NCBI GenBank assembly: GCA_035760665.1
Contig: DASTSN010000040.1
Coordinates: 1 to 64,000 of the forward strand
DNA from: DASTSN01 sp035760665
Lineage (GTDB): Bacteria > Bacteroidota > Bacteroidia > Chitinophagales > Chitinophagaceae
Reading direction: 5' to 3'
DNA: 64,000 nucleotides
A program made the position numbers and the translations under genes. Each line of letters starts with the position of its first letter. Within the stretch, counting starts at the first letter, position 1. The notes under the pieces were generated by a model. It made no database searches. It saw nothing but the letters and a program-made list of their open reading frames with translations, and was not told the origin of the DNA. Shown here in pieces: positions 1 to 7,954 of the stretch.

Positions 1-1051
1 ATCCAGATAAGGAAGTGTTAGTCGGTACTTTGATACTGCGATAAGTAGAATCTTTTTTCAGTTCGTCCAGCGCCTGGAGAATGTATTTTGACTGGATGGC
101 GAAAACGACTCCTTCGGCTTGTTTTTCTTTGGTACTTAAAATGCCGATTACTTCTCCGTTACGGTTAAAAACGGGCCCGCCACTGTTACCGGGGTTGGCG
201 GCAATGCCGATCTGGCAACTAAGCGTATCTCCATTAAATCCTGTTTTGGCGCTCAGGTATCCTTCGCCATAAACGATTTCATCTCTGGGATAACCAAGAG
301 TGAAAACTGGTTCTGCAAGATCTGAGGATGATTTACGTATTCCGTAGGGGAGGGATGAATAGGATTTAAAACGGTCATCATCAATTTTAAGAATGGCAAT
401 ATCACGGGGTATATCTAGTTTGATGACAGCGGCTTTAAACTGATCGCCTTTGTTATTTTGGATAAAAATATTTTTGGAATTTTTTACCACATGCGCATTG
501 GTAATCAGGTAGCCTTTGGCATCTACCAGGAAACCTGTTCCGTTGTAGCGGACAGGGGCATTGATGACGTTATTATAAGCACTTTTCTGGTCTACTTTAT
601 CAATTTTGTAATCCAGTTTCTGGGTTACGTCTTTGAGGTTGTTCACCTCGTATACCAGTTGTTGTACTTGTTCATCTTTGGCTCTGGGAGAAATGGAATT
701 TACCAGTATGGAAATACCAATAGCCGTAACACCGGCAATGGATGCCGCAATAGCTGCCACCCGTTTATACCGGTTCCACAGGTATATGACCCTGGCTTTT
801 CCTTTCAGCCTGTCAGAGTTGATTTTGCCCTGCTCGGCCAGATCAATGTGTACATCGTGTAAAGCGGACTTGAATTTCTTCCATTCGCCGAAGCGATTCA
901 TCTGCTGGGTGAACAGGGTATGCTCCACCACCATCTGGTCTACCTCTGCACTGGTTTTGCGCAGTTGTTCAAAATGGAGCCGCTCATCGGGATTCATTTC
1001 GCCCCGGATATATCGTTCCACTGCATCAAGTAAGGCAATTTCGTTGTTCAC
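1..1051 (-). CDS. Membrane-anchored trypsin-like serine protease, 3' end outside window
   Basis: The reading frame stays open to the window edge, giving 350 residues with the C-terminus missing. Residues 1-95 are a charged helical region, about 97-116 form one membrane helix, and from about 165 there is an S1C/DegP-like protease fold. The catalytic triad is visible: His187 in TNAHVV, Asp217 in DIAILK, Ser290 in NPGNSGGP. The start is a GTG at 1051 that overlaps the stop of the upstream sigma factor gene as GTGA, so the two are probably translationally coupled. Topology suggests a cytoplasmic N-terminus and a periplasmic protease. The N-terminus sits where an anti-sigma factor would, but no zinc-finger motif is seen, so an anti-sigma role is inference. 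Whether a PDZ domain follows cannot be seen. Confidence 0.88.
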   Translation of the reverse strand, partial: MNNEIALLDAVERYIRGEMNPDERLHFEQLRKTSAEVDQMVVEHTLFTQQMNRFGEWKKFKSALHDVHIDLAEQGKINSDRLKGKARVIYLWNRYKRVAAIAASIAGVTAIGISILVNSISPRAKDEQVQQLVYEVNNLKDVTQKLDYKIDKVDQKSAYNNVINAPVRYNGTGFLVDAKGYLITNAHVVKNSKNIFIQNNKGDQFKAAVIKLDIPRDIAILKIDDDRFKSYSSLPYGIRKSSSDLAEPVFTLGYPRDEIVYGEGYLSAKTGFNGDTLSCQIGIAANPGNSGGPVFNRNGEVIGILSTKEKQAEGVVFAIQSKYILQALDELKKDSTYRSIKVPTNTSLSG

Positions 1052-1614
1052 TTTTCCCCGTTTTTATAATGAGCAAAGAATATTTTTTTCAGGCGCATCA
1101 GGCATTTGTACTTCTGGTTTTTGGCATTGTCGGCATTGGTATAGCCAAAATCGGCCGCTATCTCCTGCATGTTTCTCTTTTGCAGGTAATAGGCTTCCAG
1201 CAGGCTTTTACAGGGTTCTCCCAGGCTGCTGATCGCTTTCTCCATCATGTCAAATTCTGCATCCCGCTTTTCGTGCTCTTCAATTTCCTCTTCTACAGGT
1301 ACGGAATCCTCCGCATTAGGTATCTCCGTGTACCGGTTAATCGTTTGTAATCGCTTTAACCAAAGCCTCCTGCAAACGGAATACAAGTAGGTCTTTATCA
1401 GGCAGTTCAACTCAAAATTCCCCGACCGCACTTTTTCGTACAATACAATCATGGCTTCCTGAAAGATGTCTTTCGCATCGTCGGCAGAGCCATTATTGTT
1501 AATGATCAGGGCCTGCACCATATTATAATTGTCCTTATATATGGTTTCTACTGCCTTTCTGTCGTTAACGGCCAATCCTTGTAATAACAACTGTTCGCTG
1601 TTCTCTTGTTTCAC
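1048..1614 (-). CDS. RNA polymerase sigma-70 family factor (ECF type)
   Basis: A 188-residue protein of ECF sigma size. Region 2 covers about residues 25-100, with the core-binding segment around DAKDIFQEAMIVLYEK (46-61). Region 4 covers about 125-180 and has a helix-turn-helix (MQEIAADFGYTNADNAKNQK). It would direct core polymerase to a small set of promoters. Its stop codon overlaps the GTG start of the membrane protease downstream, which suggests that the protease, directly or through its cytoplasmic N-terminus, controls this factor. No clear TAnnTTTG box was found upstream of 1614. Confidence 0.9.
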   Translation of the reverse strand: MKQENSEQLLLQGLAVNDRKAVETIYKDNYNMVQALIINNNGSADDAKDIFQEAMIVLYEKVRSGNFELNCLIKTYLYSVCRRLWLKRLQTINRYTEIPNAEDSVPVEEEIEEHEKRDAEFDMMEKAISSLGEPCKSLLEAYYLQKRNMQEIAADFGYTNADNAKNQKYKCLMRLKKIFFAHYKNGEK

Positions 1615-1757
1615 TGCTCCGATATTTAATACATAAATCTAAAAATAGTAACCCTTCAGGTTGTCCAAAAAAAAATTTTCCGCGGGCGGGTTACTTTTTT
1701 TTGTTTACCGTATAAATGTGAAATCTTTTGTAATTACAAATTAAAAAAAATTAACTC

Positions 1758-1943
1758 ATGAAAAAGCTTTTATTAGTTATGGCAGTTGCCGGTTTCTTTG
1801 CAGCATGTAACAATTCAGGTGAAGGTGAAAAAACTACCACCGACACGACTACTGTACAGCCTGCTGCCCAGGATACAACTGCTAAAGTTGATACAACTGC
1901 TAAAGTTGATACAACTGCTGCTGCTGATACGACTAAGAAGTAA
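1758..1943 (+). CDS. Small lipoprotein with DTTAKV repeats
   Basis: A 61-residue protein. It has a short signal peptide ending in a lipobox-like FFAAC, with Cys17 as the probable lipidated residue. The rest is low complexity, rich in Thr, Asp, Ala and Lys, including repeats of DTTAKV. Mature chains of this kind are common in Bacteroidota and are usually called hypothetical lipoproteins; no enzymatic function can be assigned. It stands alone and is followed by an intrinsic terminator at 1971-2001. Confidence 0.72.
   Translation: MKKLLLVMAVAGFFAACNNSGEGEKTTTDTTTVQPAAQDTTAKVDTTAKVDTTAAADTTKK
1872..1919 (+). repeat. 18-bp in-frame tandem repeat
   Basis: The unit gatacaactgctaaagtt occurs twice exactly (1872-1889, 1890-1907), followed by its first 12 bases (1908-1919). 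The repeat is in frame and encodes DTTAKV, so a change in copy number would only lengthen or shorten the lipoprotein. Confidence 0.9.
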
Positions 1944-1970
1944 GATTTTCATATGGCAAGCAATCGTTAG

Positions 1971-2001
1971 AGGCCGTCCCGTTCCCGGGAGGGCCTTTTT
2001 T
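1971..2001 (+). terminator. Intrinsic terminator after the small lipoprotein gene
   Basis: An 11-bp stem (aggccgtcccg against cgggagggcct, one mismatch) with a tiny loop is followed by six T. Confidence 0.82.
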
Positions 2002-2049
2002 GTATTATTCTCCACACATATTATTATCGGATGCTTAGCCGATTACGGC

Positions 2050-2057
2050 TACCTTTG
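2050..2057 (+). promoter_or_regulatory. TAnnTTTG -7 box for the helicase gene
   Basis: TACCTTTG matches the Bacteroidota -7 consensus exactly. It lies 26 nt ahead of the GTG start at 2084. No convincing -33 element was seen. Confidence 0.6.
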
Positions 2058-2083
2058 CAACTTCAAACCAAATATTTTTATAA

Positions 2084-3736
2084 GTGACTACTTTCGATTC
2101 CTTAGGTATAGAAGAAGGTTTATTACGTTCAGTTGAGGCGCTGGGTTTTACTACACCTACCCCCATCCAGGAAAAAGCGATCCCCGTCCTGCTGCAGGGC
2201 ACCAAAGATTTCATTGGGCTTGCCCAAACCGGAACCGGCAAAACAGCTGCGTTTGGGCTACCGCTTTTGCAACTGATCAATAAAGAAGAACGCATCCCGC
2301 AGGCCCTTATTATTTGCCCCACACGGGAATTGTGCCTGCAGATCACTAACGATTTAACTGCATTTAAAAAGAAGGCCGCCAATGTAGCGGTAACCGCCGT
2401 ATATGGCGGCGCCTCTATTAGTATGCAAATCAGGGATCTGAAAAAAGGCACCCAGATTGTGGTGGCTACGCCCGGCCGGCTCATCGACCTGATTGAGCGA
2501 AAAGCCATTCACCTGGAAAATATTCACTACGTGGTGCTGGATGAAGCTGATGAGATGCTGAATATGGGCTTTAAAGACGATATCGAATTTATTTTACAAA
2601 ACACTCCCCGGCGGCAAAGCACCTGGCTGTTTAGCGCCACGATGCCACCGGAAATCAGGCAGGTGAGCAAGCGCTACATGCAGCAGCCTTTTGAGATCAC
2701 CATTGGTAAAGTCAATGCCACCAATGTCAATATTGATCATCAGTACTATGTTACTTCAGCAATAAATCGTTACGAAACCCTGAAACGTATTATTGATTTT
2801 AACCCCGGGTTATACGGCATCATTTTCACCCGCACGAAGGCTGATGCGCAGCAAATTACTGAATCGCTGATCCGTGAAGGCTACGATATTGAAGCCCTGC
2901 ACGGAGATCTTACTCAGCAGCAGCGCGACAAAGTGATGGGGCGTTTTCGCGAAAAAAGTCTCCAGTTATTGATTGCTACGGATGTGGCTGCCCGTGGCAT
3001 TGATGTGCAGGGGGTAACCCATGTCATCAATTATGAGCTGCCGGATGATACGGAAGTATACACACATCGCAGTGGACGTACAGGCCGCGCCGGCCGCAGC
3101 GGTGTTTCTATATCAATTGTTACGGCCAGAGAAATTTACAGGCTCCGGCAAATTGAAAAACTGGTAAACAACCGTTTTCATAAAATGGATATACCCAGTG
3201 GAAAAGATGTATGCCGCAAACAGTTTTTTCATTTCATTGACAAAATGCAGCAGGCCGACATCAGCCACGGAGAATATGAAGCCTATTTGCCGGTACTCAG
3301 GGAAAAATTTGCAGCAGTAGAAAAAGAAGAAATTTTGCAACGGGTAGCCGCACTCGAGTTCGACCGCTTTTTGAAATATTATGAAAACGCAGCTGACCTG
3401 AATCTCCGGGAAGAACGGCGGGGTGAAAAAACGCAAATGCCACACCGTGACAGTAAGGGTAAAAGTTTTTCAAGAAATGGAAACTATCAACGATTGTTCG
3501 TTAACCTGGGAACGAAAGACGGTTTTTATAAAGCCAGTTTTCTGCAATTTATTTTGGATATGAGTGACCTGAGCAAGGACGTGCTCGGGCGAATTGATAT
3601 GAAAGAAATGAATAGCTGGGTGGAAGTGGAACCGGCAGCTGCCAAAAAGATGATGCGGGCAATTGATGGTAAAAACTTCAGGGGCAGAAAGATTCGGATG
3701 AATGATGCGGACAGCGGTAACCGCAAAAAAAGTTAA
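2084..3736 (+). CDS. DEAD-box ATP-dependent RNA helicase (DeaD/CsdA-like)
   Basis: A 550-residue cytoplasmic helicase. It has a Q-motif (PTPIQ, 25-29), Walker A AQTGTGKT (47-54), DEAD (153-156), SAT (184-186) and the HRSGRTGRAGR motif near 328. Residues about 468-540 look like a DbpA-type RNA-binding domain, which in the family directs helicases to structured rRNA or mRNA. Likely roles are ribosome assembly, RNA decay or cold adaptation. The start is GTG at 2084; no ATG gives a full Q-motif, and a -7 box sits 26 nt upstream. It is monocistronic; the next transcript starts at its own promoter. Confidence 0.95.
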   Translation: MTTFDSLGIEEGLLRSVEALGFTTPTPIQEKAIPVLLQGTKDFIGLAQTGTGKTAAFGLPLLQLINKEERIPQALIICPTRELCLQITNDLTAFKKKAANVAVTAVYGGASISMQIRDLKKGTQIVVATPGRLIDLIERKAIHLENIHYVVLDEADEMLNMGFKDDIEFILQNTPRRQSTWLFSATMPPEIRQVSKRYMQQPFEITIGKVNATNVNIDHQYYVTSAINRYETLKRIIDFNPGLYGIIFTRTKADAQQITESLIREGYDIEALHGDLTQQQRDKVMGRFREKSLQLLIATDVAARGIDVQGVTHVINYELPDDTEVYTHRSGRTGRAGRSGVSISIVTAREIYRLRQIEKLVNNRFHKMDIPSGKDVCRKQFFHFIDKMQQADISHGEYEAYLPVLREKFAAVEKEEILQRVAALEFDRFLKYYENAADLNLREERRGEKTQMPHRDSKGKSFSRNGNYQRLFVNLGTKDGFYKASFLQFILDMSDLSKDVLGRIDMKEMNSWVEVEPAAAKKMMRAIDGKNFRGRKIRMNDADSGNRKKS

Positions 3737-3747
3737 AAAAATAATTG

Positions 3748-3775
3748 TTGAAGATAAAATACGGAATTATATTTG
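3748..3775 (+). promoter_or_regulatory. Promoter of the aromatic amino acid operon
   Basis: TTG at 3748-3750 and TATATTTG at 3768-3775 are separated by 17 bp and match the Bacteroidota -33 TTG / -7 TAnnTTTG pattern. Transcription would begin about 3779-3783, so the leader-peptide ATG at 3783 would have almost no 5' untranslated region. Confidence 0.7.
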
Positions 3776-3782
3776 TCGAGAT

Positions 3783-3869
3783 ATGACAACAGTAAAAGCA
3801 TTCTTCGGATTTTATTTTTATTACTTCTTTTTTAGCAAGAAGCCGGGATTGCTTTTGTTGAAAGCGTGA
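3783..3869 (+). CDS. Phe/Tyr-rich attenuation leader peptide
   Basis: A 28-codon open reading frame: MTTVKA, then FFGFYFYYFFF (residues 7-17), then SKKPGLLLLKA and TGA. Ten of eleven residues at 7-17 are aromatic (7 Phe, 3 Tyr). It lies directly between an operon promoter and a terminator that precedes pheA, and the downstream genes make phenylalanine and tyrosine. It is therefore read as a regulatory leader peptide whose translation senses charged tRNA-Phe and tRNA-Tyr, not as a functional protein. No Shine-Dalgarno sequence is present, and translation may be near-leaderless. Confidence 0.85.
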   Translation: MTTVKAFFGFYFYYFFFSKKPGLLLLKA

Positions 3870-3904
3870 TACATCAAACTAAAATCAACATAAGAGATCC
3901 CGGC
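3842..3904 (+). promoter_or_regulatory. Antiterminator helix of the aromatic operon attenuator
   Basis: Bases 3842-3861 pair with 3885-3904: 17 Watson-Crick pairs, one G-U (3850/3896) and two mismatches (3851/3895, 3855/3891), enclosing a 23-nt loop. The 3' strand contains the whole 5' arm of the terminator (3896-3904), so the two structures exclude each other. The sequence agccgggatt is exactly duplicated at 3841-3850 and 3909-3918 apart from the first flanking base context. The leader stop codon (3867-3869) lies in the loop, six bases after the first strand. A ribosome at the stop would mask that strand and let the terminator form; a ribosome stalled at the Phe/Tyr codons (3801-3833) would leave it free. 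Confidence 0.85.
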
Positions 3905-3926
3905 CAAAAGCCGGGATTCTTTTTTT
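3896..3926 (+). terminator. Attenuator terminator before pheA
   Basis: Stem gatcccggc (3896-3904) with gccgggatt (3910-3918), eight Watson-Crick pairs plus one G-U, loop CAAAA, followed by C and seven T (3920-3926). It ends six bases before the pheA start at 3933, so it may also hinder translation initiation. Its 5' arm is shared with the antiterminator. Confidence 0.92.
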
Positions 3927-3932
3927 ATCTGT

Positions 3933-4763
3933 ATGGCAACAACCGTATCAATCCAGGGCTACGAAGGCAGTTTTCACCAGGCTGCTGCCCGGGTATTTTT
4001 TGGCAAAGACACAGCCGTGATTCCCTGTGCCACCTTTCGCGATGTGGTAAAAATTGCCGGCGATAAAACACAGAGCGATGGGGGTGTAATGGCGATTGAA
4101 AATTCAATCGCGGGCAGTATTCTTCCGAATTACAACCTGCTTCAGAAAAGTAACCTTACCATTACCGGCGAAGTTTACCTGCATATCCGGCAAAACCTGC
4201 TGGTAAACCCTGGCGTAAAACTGGGAGATATCCGGGAGGTGCACTCACATCCGATGGCGTTGCAGCAATGCCTGGAGTATTTAGACAAATATAACTGGAA
4301 ACTCGTTGAGTCGGAAGATACCGCCTTAAGTGCAAAATACATTCACCAGCATAGAAGCCGGCACGTTGCCGCCATTGCCAGTAAGCTGGCTGCCGATCTT
4401 TTCGATCTTGAAGTGCTGGCACCCAATATCCATACGCTAAAAAATAATTATACACGATTTTTAATCTTGCAACGGGCTGAAACAGCTGCGCAAATAGCAG
4501 GTGCGGATAAAGCTTCTGTGAATTTTTACACCGATCATTCACGTGGCAGTCTTGCAAAAGTGCTGACCAAAATTGCAGAAGGCGGTATTAACCTGAGTAA
4601 ACTCCAAAGTTTTCCTATCCCGGGCAGCGATTTTAAGTACAGCTTTCATGCCGATATGGAATTTGATGACTTGGACCAGTTTCTCAGTGTGATAAAAGGA
4701 ATTCAGTCGATAACAGAGCAGTTGAAAATTTACGGAATTTATAAACGAGGAATATGGAAGTAG
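3933..4763 (+). CDS. pheA: Prephenate dehydratase
   Basis: A 276-residue monofunctional P-protein without a chorismate mutase domain. It converts prephenate to phenylpyruvate. The catalytic domain spans about 5-180, with the diagnostic NYTRF motif (Thr174, Arg175, Phe176) and the conserved AIENSIAGS loop near 54-62. An ACT regulatory domain follows (about 194-270); its GALV-equivalent segment reads RGSLAKVL, and its ESRP-equivalent is degenerate (KLQSFPIPG). This domain normally binds phenylalanine for feedback inhibition. It is the first structural gene after the attenuator and overlaps the next gene by 10 bp. Confidence 0.95.
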   Translation: MATTVSIQGYEGSFHQAAARVFFGKDTAVIPCATFRDVVKIAGDKTQSDGGVMAIENSIAGSILPNYNLLQKSNLTITGEVYLHIRQNLLVNPGVKLGDIREVHSHPMALQQCLEYLDKYNWKLVESEDTALSAKYIHQHRSRHVAAIASKLAADLFDLEVLAPNIHTLKNNYTRFLILQRAETAAQIAGADKASVNFYTDHSRGSLAKVLTKIAEGGINLSKLQSFPIPGSDFKYSFHADMEFDDLDQFLSVIKGIQSITEQLKIYGIYKRGIWK

Positions 4764-5935
4764 CTAAGCGATTACAGGGAATTGGGGAATATTATTTTTC
4801 CCAAAAGCTCCGGGAGATAGAGGAGTTAAATAAGCGGGGCAAAAATGTAATTAATCTTGGTATCGGCAGCCCGGATCTGCCGCCGCATCCGGATGTGATC
4901 AACGTATTGCAGCAGGAGAGTGCTAAGCCCAATGTACATGCCTACCAGTCGTACAAAGGCTCGCCCGTGCTTCGAAAAGCGGTGCGTGATTGGTACCGCG
5001 AGTGGTACAGCGTTGAACTGAACCCTGACACTGAGATTTTACCACTCATTGGCAGCAAGGAAGGCATTATGCATGTTTGTATGACATACCTGAACGAAGG
5101 GGATAAAGCGCTGGTGCCGAATCCCGGTTATCCTACATACAGAAGTGCAGTGAAGCTGGCGGGTGCGGAGTGTGTACCGTATACGCTGAAAGAAGAAAAT
5201 CATTACGAGCCAGATTTTGAGTCGCTTCAGCAAAGCGATCTTTCCGGTATCAGGCTTATGTGGGTAAATTATCCGCAAATGCCAACAGGCCAGTTGCCTG
5301 CAACAGCGTTATTTGAAAAATTGATTGCATTCGGGAAGAAAAATAATATTCTCATTTGCCATGATAACCCTTATAGCTTTATCCTGAATGATGAACCGAT
5401 GAGTCTATTGGCTGTTCCCGGTGCAAAAGATTGTGCTATTGAATTGAATTCCCTGAGTAAATCACATAACATGGCCGGCTGGCGGGTTGGTATGCTCTGT
5501 GGTGCAAAAGAAAGAGTGGACGAAATATTGCGCTTTAAAAGTAACATGGACAGCGGCATGTTTCTGCCCCTTCAGCTTGCTGCCGCCAAAGCCCTTTCGT
5601 TAGGAAAAGAGTGGTATGACAGTATAAATACAATATACCGGGAAAGACGGCAGAAGGTATTTGCCTTGTTGCGCCTGCTGAATTGTGAGTTTGCTGAAAA
5701 TCAGGCAGGCATGTTTGTATGGGCAAAAATACCCGCCGGTTACAAAGACGGCTTTGCGCTAAGCGACCAAGTATTGCAGGAAGCAGCTGTTTTTATTACA
5801 CCCGGCGGTATTTTCGGAGAAGCAGGAAACCGCTACATCAGGGTTAGCTTGTGCAGTCCTGCTGAAAAGTTTGAAGAGAGTATTACCAGGATACAAAGAA
5901 CCATGAAAAATCAAAACGAGTTACATGTTCAATAA
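4754..5935 (+). CDS. PLP-dependent aminotransferase, probably aromatic or prephenate aminotransferase
   Basis: A 393-residue class I/II fold-type I aminotransferase resembling the LL-diaminopimelate/aspartate aminotransferase branch. The PLP lysine is Lys236 in SLSKSHNMAGWR, and NYPQMPTG corresponds to the conserved NPxNPTG segment. It lies between pheA and tyrA with overlaps on both sides (10 bp and 11 bp). The parsimonious role is therefore the last transamination to phenylalanine and tyrosine, or transamination of prephenate to arogenate. The sequence alone cannot separate these from aspartate aminotransferase. Confidence 0.87.
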   Translation: MEVAKRLQGIGEYYFSQKLREIEELNKRGKNVINLGIGSPDLPPHPDVINVLQQESAKPNVHAYQSYKGSPVLRKAVRDWYREWYSVELNPDTEILPLIGSKEGIMHVCMTYLNEGDKALVPNPGYPTYRSAVKLAGAECVPYTLKEENHYEPDFESLQQSDLSGIRLMWVNYPQMPTGQLPATALFEKLIAFGKKNNILICHDNPYSFILNDEPMSLLAVPGAKDCAIELNSLSKSHNMAGWRVGMLCGAKERVDEILRFKSNMDSGMFLPLQLAAAKALSLGKEWYDSINTIYRERRQKVFALLRLLNCEFAENQAGMFVWAKIPAGYKDGFALSDQVLQEAAVFITPGGIFGEAGNRYIRVSLCSPAEKFEESITRIQRTMKNQNELHVQ

Positions 5936-6773
5936 TGTTACAATTGTGGGTGTAGGCTTAATCAGCGGTTCATTTGCGCTGGCGTTGAAAGAAAAGCAGC
6001 TTGCTAAAAATATCATTGGCGTTAGTCGTACAGAGGCTAGCATACAAAAGGCGTTGGCGTTAGGGCTGATTGATGAATCCTTGCCGTTGGCTGAGGCGGT
6101 GAAAAAAAGTGATTTGATTTACGTAGCCATACCGGTTGATGCCACCTTACCCGTCATGCGGCAGGTTATGGATTTAATCACCGAACGCCAGGTTGTTGCC
6201 GATGCTGGTTCCACAAAATATGCTTTGTGTGCTGATTTGGCAGATCATCCAATGCGGAAACGGTTTGTAGCCACCCACCCGATGTGGGGAACGGAGTACA
6301 GCGGACCGGAATCAGCTGTGCGGGATGCTTTTGCAGGCCGTGCTTGTGTCATTTGTGAAAAGGAAAAAAGTGCTGTGGATGCAGTGGAAACGATGGAAAC
6401 TATCTACCGGCAACTGGGGATGCATATCATTTACATGGATGCAGCGAACCACGATGTGCATGCAGCATATGTCAGTCATATATCACACATTACATCCTTT
6501 GCGCTGGCCAATACGGTACTGGAAAAGGAAAAAGAGGAAGATGCCATTTTTGAACTGGCAGGCGGCGGTTTTGAAAGCACGGTAAGGCTTGCCAAAAGTA
6601 ACCCGGCTATGTGGGCGCCAATCTTTATGCAAAACCGGGAAAATGTGCTAGATGTTTTAAATGAACATATCAGCCAGTTGCGCAAATTCAAAGCTTCATT
6701 GGAAAAGGAAAACTATGCGTACCTCTACGAGTTAATGGAGCAGGCAAATAAAATAAAACGGATTTTAAAATAA
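5925..6773 (+). CDS. tyrA: Prephenate (or arogenate) dehydrogenase
   Basis: A 282-residue protein. It has an N-terminal NAD(P)-binding Rossmann fold (VGVGLISGSF, 8-17), the conserved AGSTK and HPMWGTEYSGPESA segments of the catalytic region, and a helical dimerisation region (SHISHITSFAL) towards the C-terminus. It catalyses oxidative decarboxylation towards tyrosine. No ACT domain is present. It overlaps the aminotransferase gene by 11 bp, so it is cotranscribed with pheA. Confidence 0.93.
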   Translation: MFNNVTIVGVGLISGSFALALKEKQLAKNIIGVSRTEASIQKALALGLIDESLPLAEAVKKSDLIYVAIPVDATLPVMRQVMDLITERQVVADAGSTKYALCADLADHPMRKRFVATHPMWGTEYSGPESAVRDAFAGRACVICEKEKSAVDAVETMETIYRQLGMHIIYMDAANHDVHAAYVSHISHITSFALANTVLEKEKEEDAIFELAGGGFESTVRLAKSNPAMWAPIFMQNRENVLDVLNEHISQLRKFKASLEKENYAYLYELMEQANKIKRILK

Positions 6774-6862
6774 AAAGTGCTTCCGGTTTAGGAAATGTTT
6801 TAACAGTGATGCAGTAACAGGAAACATTCACAAATAAATTAACTTTACAAACAGCAAACTAT

Positions 6863-7954
6863 ATGCAAGCAACAGACACAAAAACCATGAAAGAAACAGT
6901 GCAGGAAAAATGGAATAAACGTCCATTAATTATTGCCGGTCCCTGCAGTGCCGAAACCGAGGAACAGGTTCTGGCGACAGCCCAGCGGCTGGCAAATACC
7001 GGTAAAATTGATTTGCTTCGGGCCGGTATCTGGAAACCCCGCACCAAGCCCGGTATGTTCGAGGGCATTGGCACCAAAGGGTTACCCTGGCTGCAACAGG
7101 CAAAAAAATTTACCGGATTGCCTACCACAGTGGAAGTGGCCACCGCCAAGCAGGTGGAAGATGCACTAACCTTTGAAGTGGATGTTCTGTGGATTGGTGC
7201 CCGAACAACAGTTAATCCTTTCAGCGTGCAGGAAGTGGCTGATGCGCTGCGCGGGGTGGATGTGCCGGTGCTGATTAAAAATCCCATTAATCCCGACCTG
7301 GAATTATGGAGCGGGGCTGTAGAGAGGGTGGCAAGGGCCGGCGTTAAAAAAATTGGACTTATACACCGTGGGTTTTCTTCCTATGGTAATACAGAATACA
7401 GAAATGCGCCGATGTGGCATCTGGCAATCGAGATGAAACGTCGCAATCCTGATATGATGATCATTAATGATCCGTCACATATTTGTGGACGCAGGGATAT
7501 ATTGATGGATGTTGCGCAAAAAGCCATTGACCTCGACTTTGACGGCCTGATGATCGAAAGCCATATCGATCCGGATAATGCCTGGAGCGATGCGAAACAG
7601 CAAATTACCCCTGAGCGACTGGCTGAAATGCTGGATAGTATCATCTGGCGAAAGGAAGACATCAACTCAGAAGAATTTCATGCCGCTTTAGAAAAACTTC
7701 GCCAGCAAATCAACCATCTCGATGATGAATTGATGCAGATACTAAGTCAGCGCATGAAAATAGCAGAGAAAATTGGGGAATATAAAAAGAATAATAATAT
7801 CACAATTCTGCAAACAAACCGGTGGAATGCTATCCTGGAAAGAGCATTTGTGAAAGGGGATAAGCTGGGCCTGAGTAAGGAGTTTATAACAAAGTATTTT
7901 GATGCTGTACACATGGAAAGTATCAGCCACCAGAATAAGATTATGAACAGCTAA
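6863..7954 (+). CDS. Bifunctional DAHP synthase / chorismate mutase
   Basis: A 363-residue fusion. Residues about 18-262 are a class I-beta 3-deoxy-7-phosphoheptulonate synthase (IIAGPCSAE at 23-31, RAGIWKPRTKPGMFEGIG at 53-70). Residues about 270-355 are an AroQ-type all-helical chorismate mutase (LRQQINHLDDELMQILSQR). It performs the first step of the shikimate pathway and the chorismate-to-prephenate branch. In this family the mutase domain also gives feedback control by prephenate or chorismate. An alternative ATG exists at 6890. An 89-bp gap upstream contains a weak TAACTTTA box (6840-6847), a possible internal promoter. Confidence 0.94.
   Translation: MQATDTKTMKETVQEKWNKRPLIIAGPCSAETEEQVLATAQRLANTGKIDLLRAGIWKPRTKPGMFEGIGTKGLPWLQQAKKFTGLPTTVEVATAKQVEDALTFEVDVLWIGARTTVNPFSVQEVADALRGVDVPVLIKNPINPDLELWSGAVERVARAGVKKIGLIHRGFSSYGNTEYRNAPMWHLAIEMKRRNPDMMIINDPSHICGRRDILMDVAQKAIDLDFDGLMIESHIDPDNAWSDAKQQITPERLAEMLDSIIWRKEDINSEEFHAALEKLRQQINHLDDELMQILSQRMKIAEKIGEYKKNNNITILQTNRWNAILERAFVKGDKLGLSKEFITKYFDAVHMESISHQNKIMNS

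Noticed and set aside
458..1232. Plus-strand reading frames of 134 and 199 codons
   Set aside because: They lie antisense to the protease and sigma factor genes, which carry clear motifs and a start-stop overlap.
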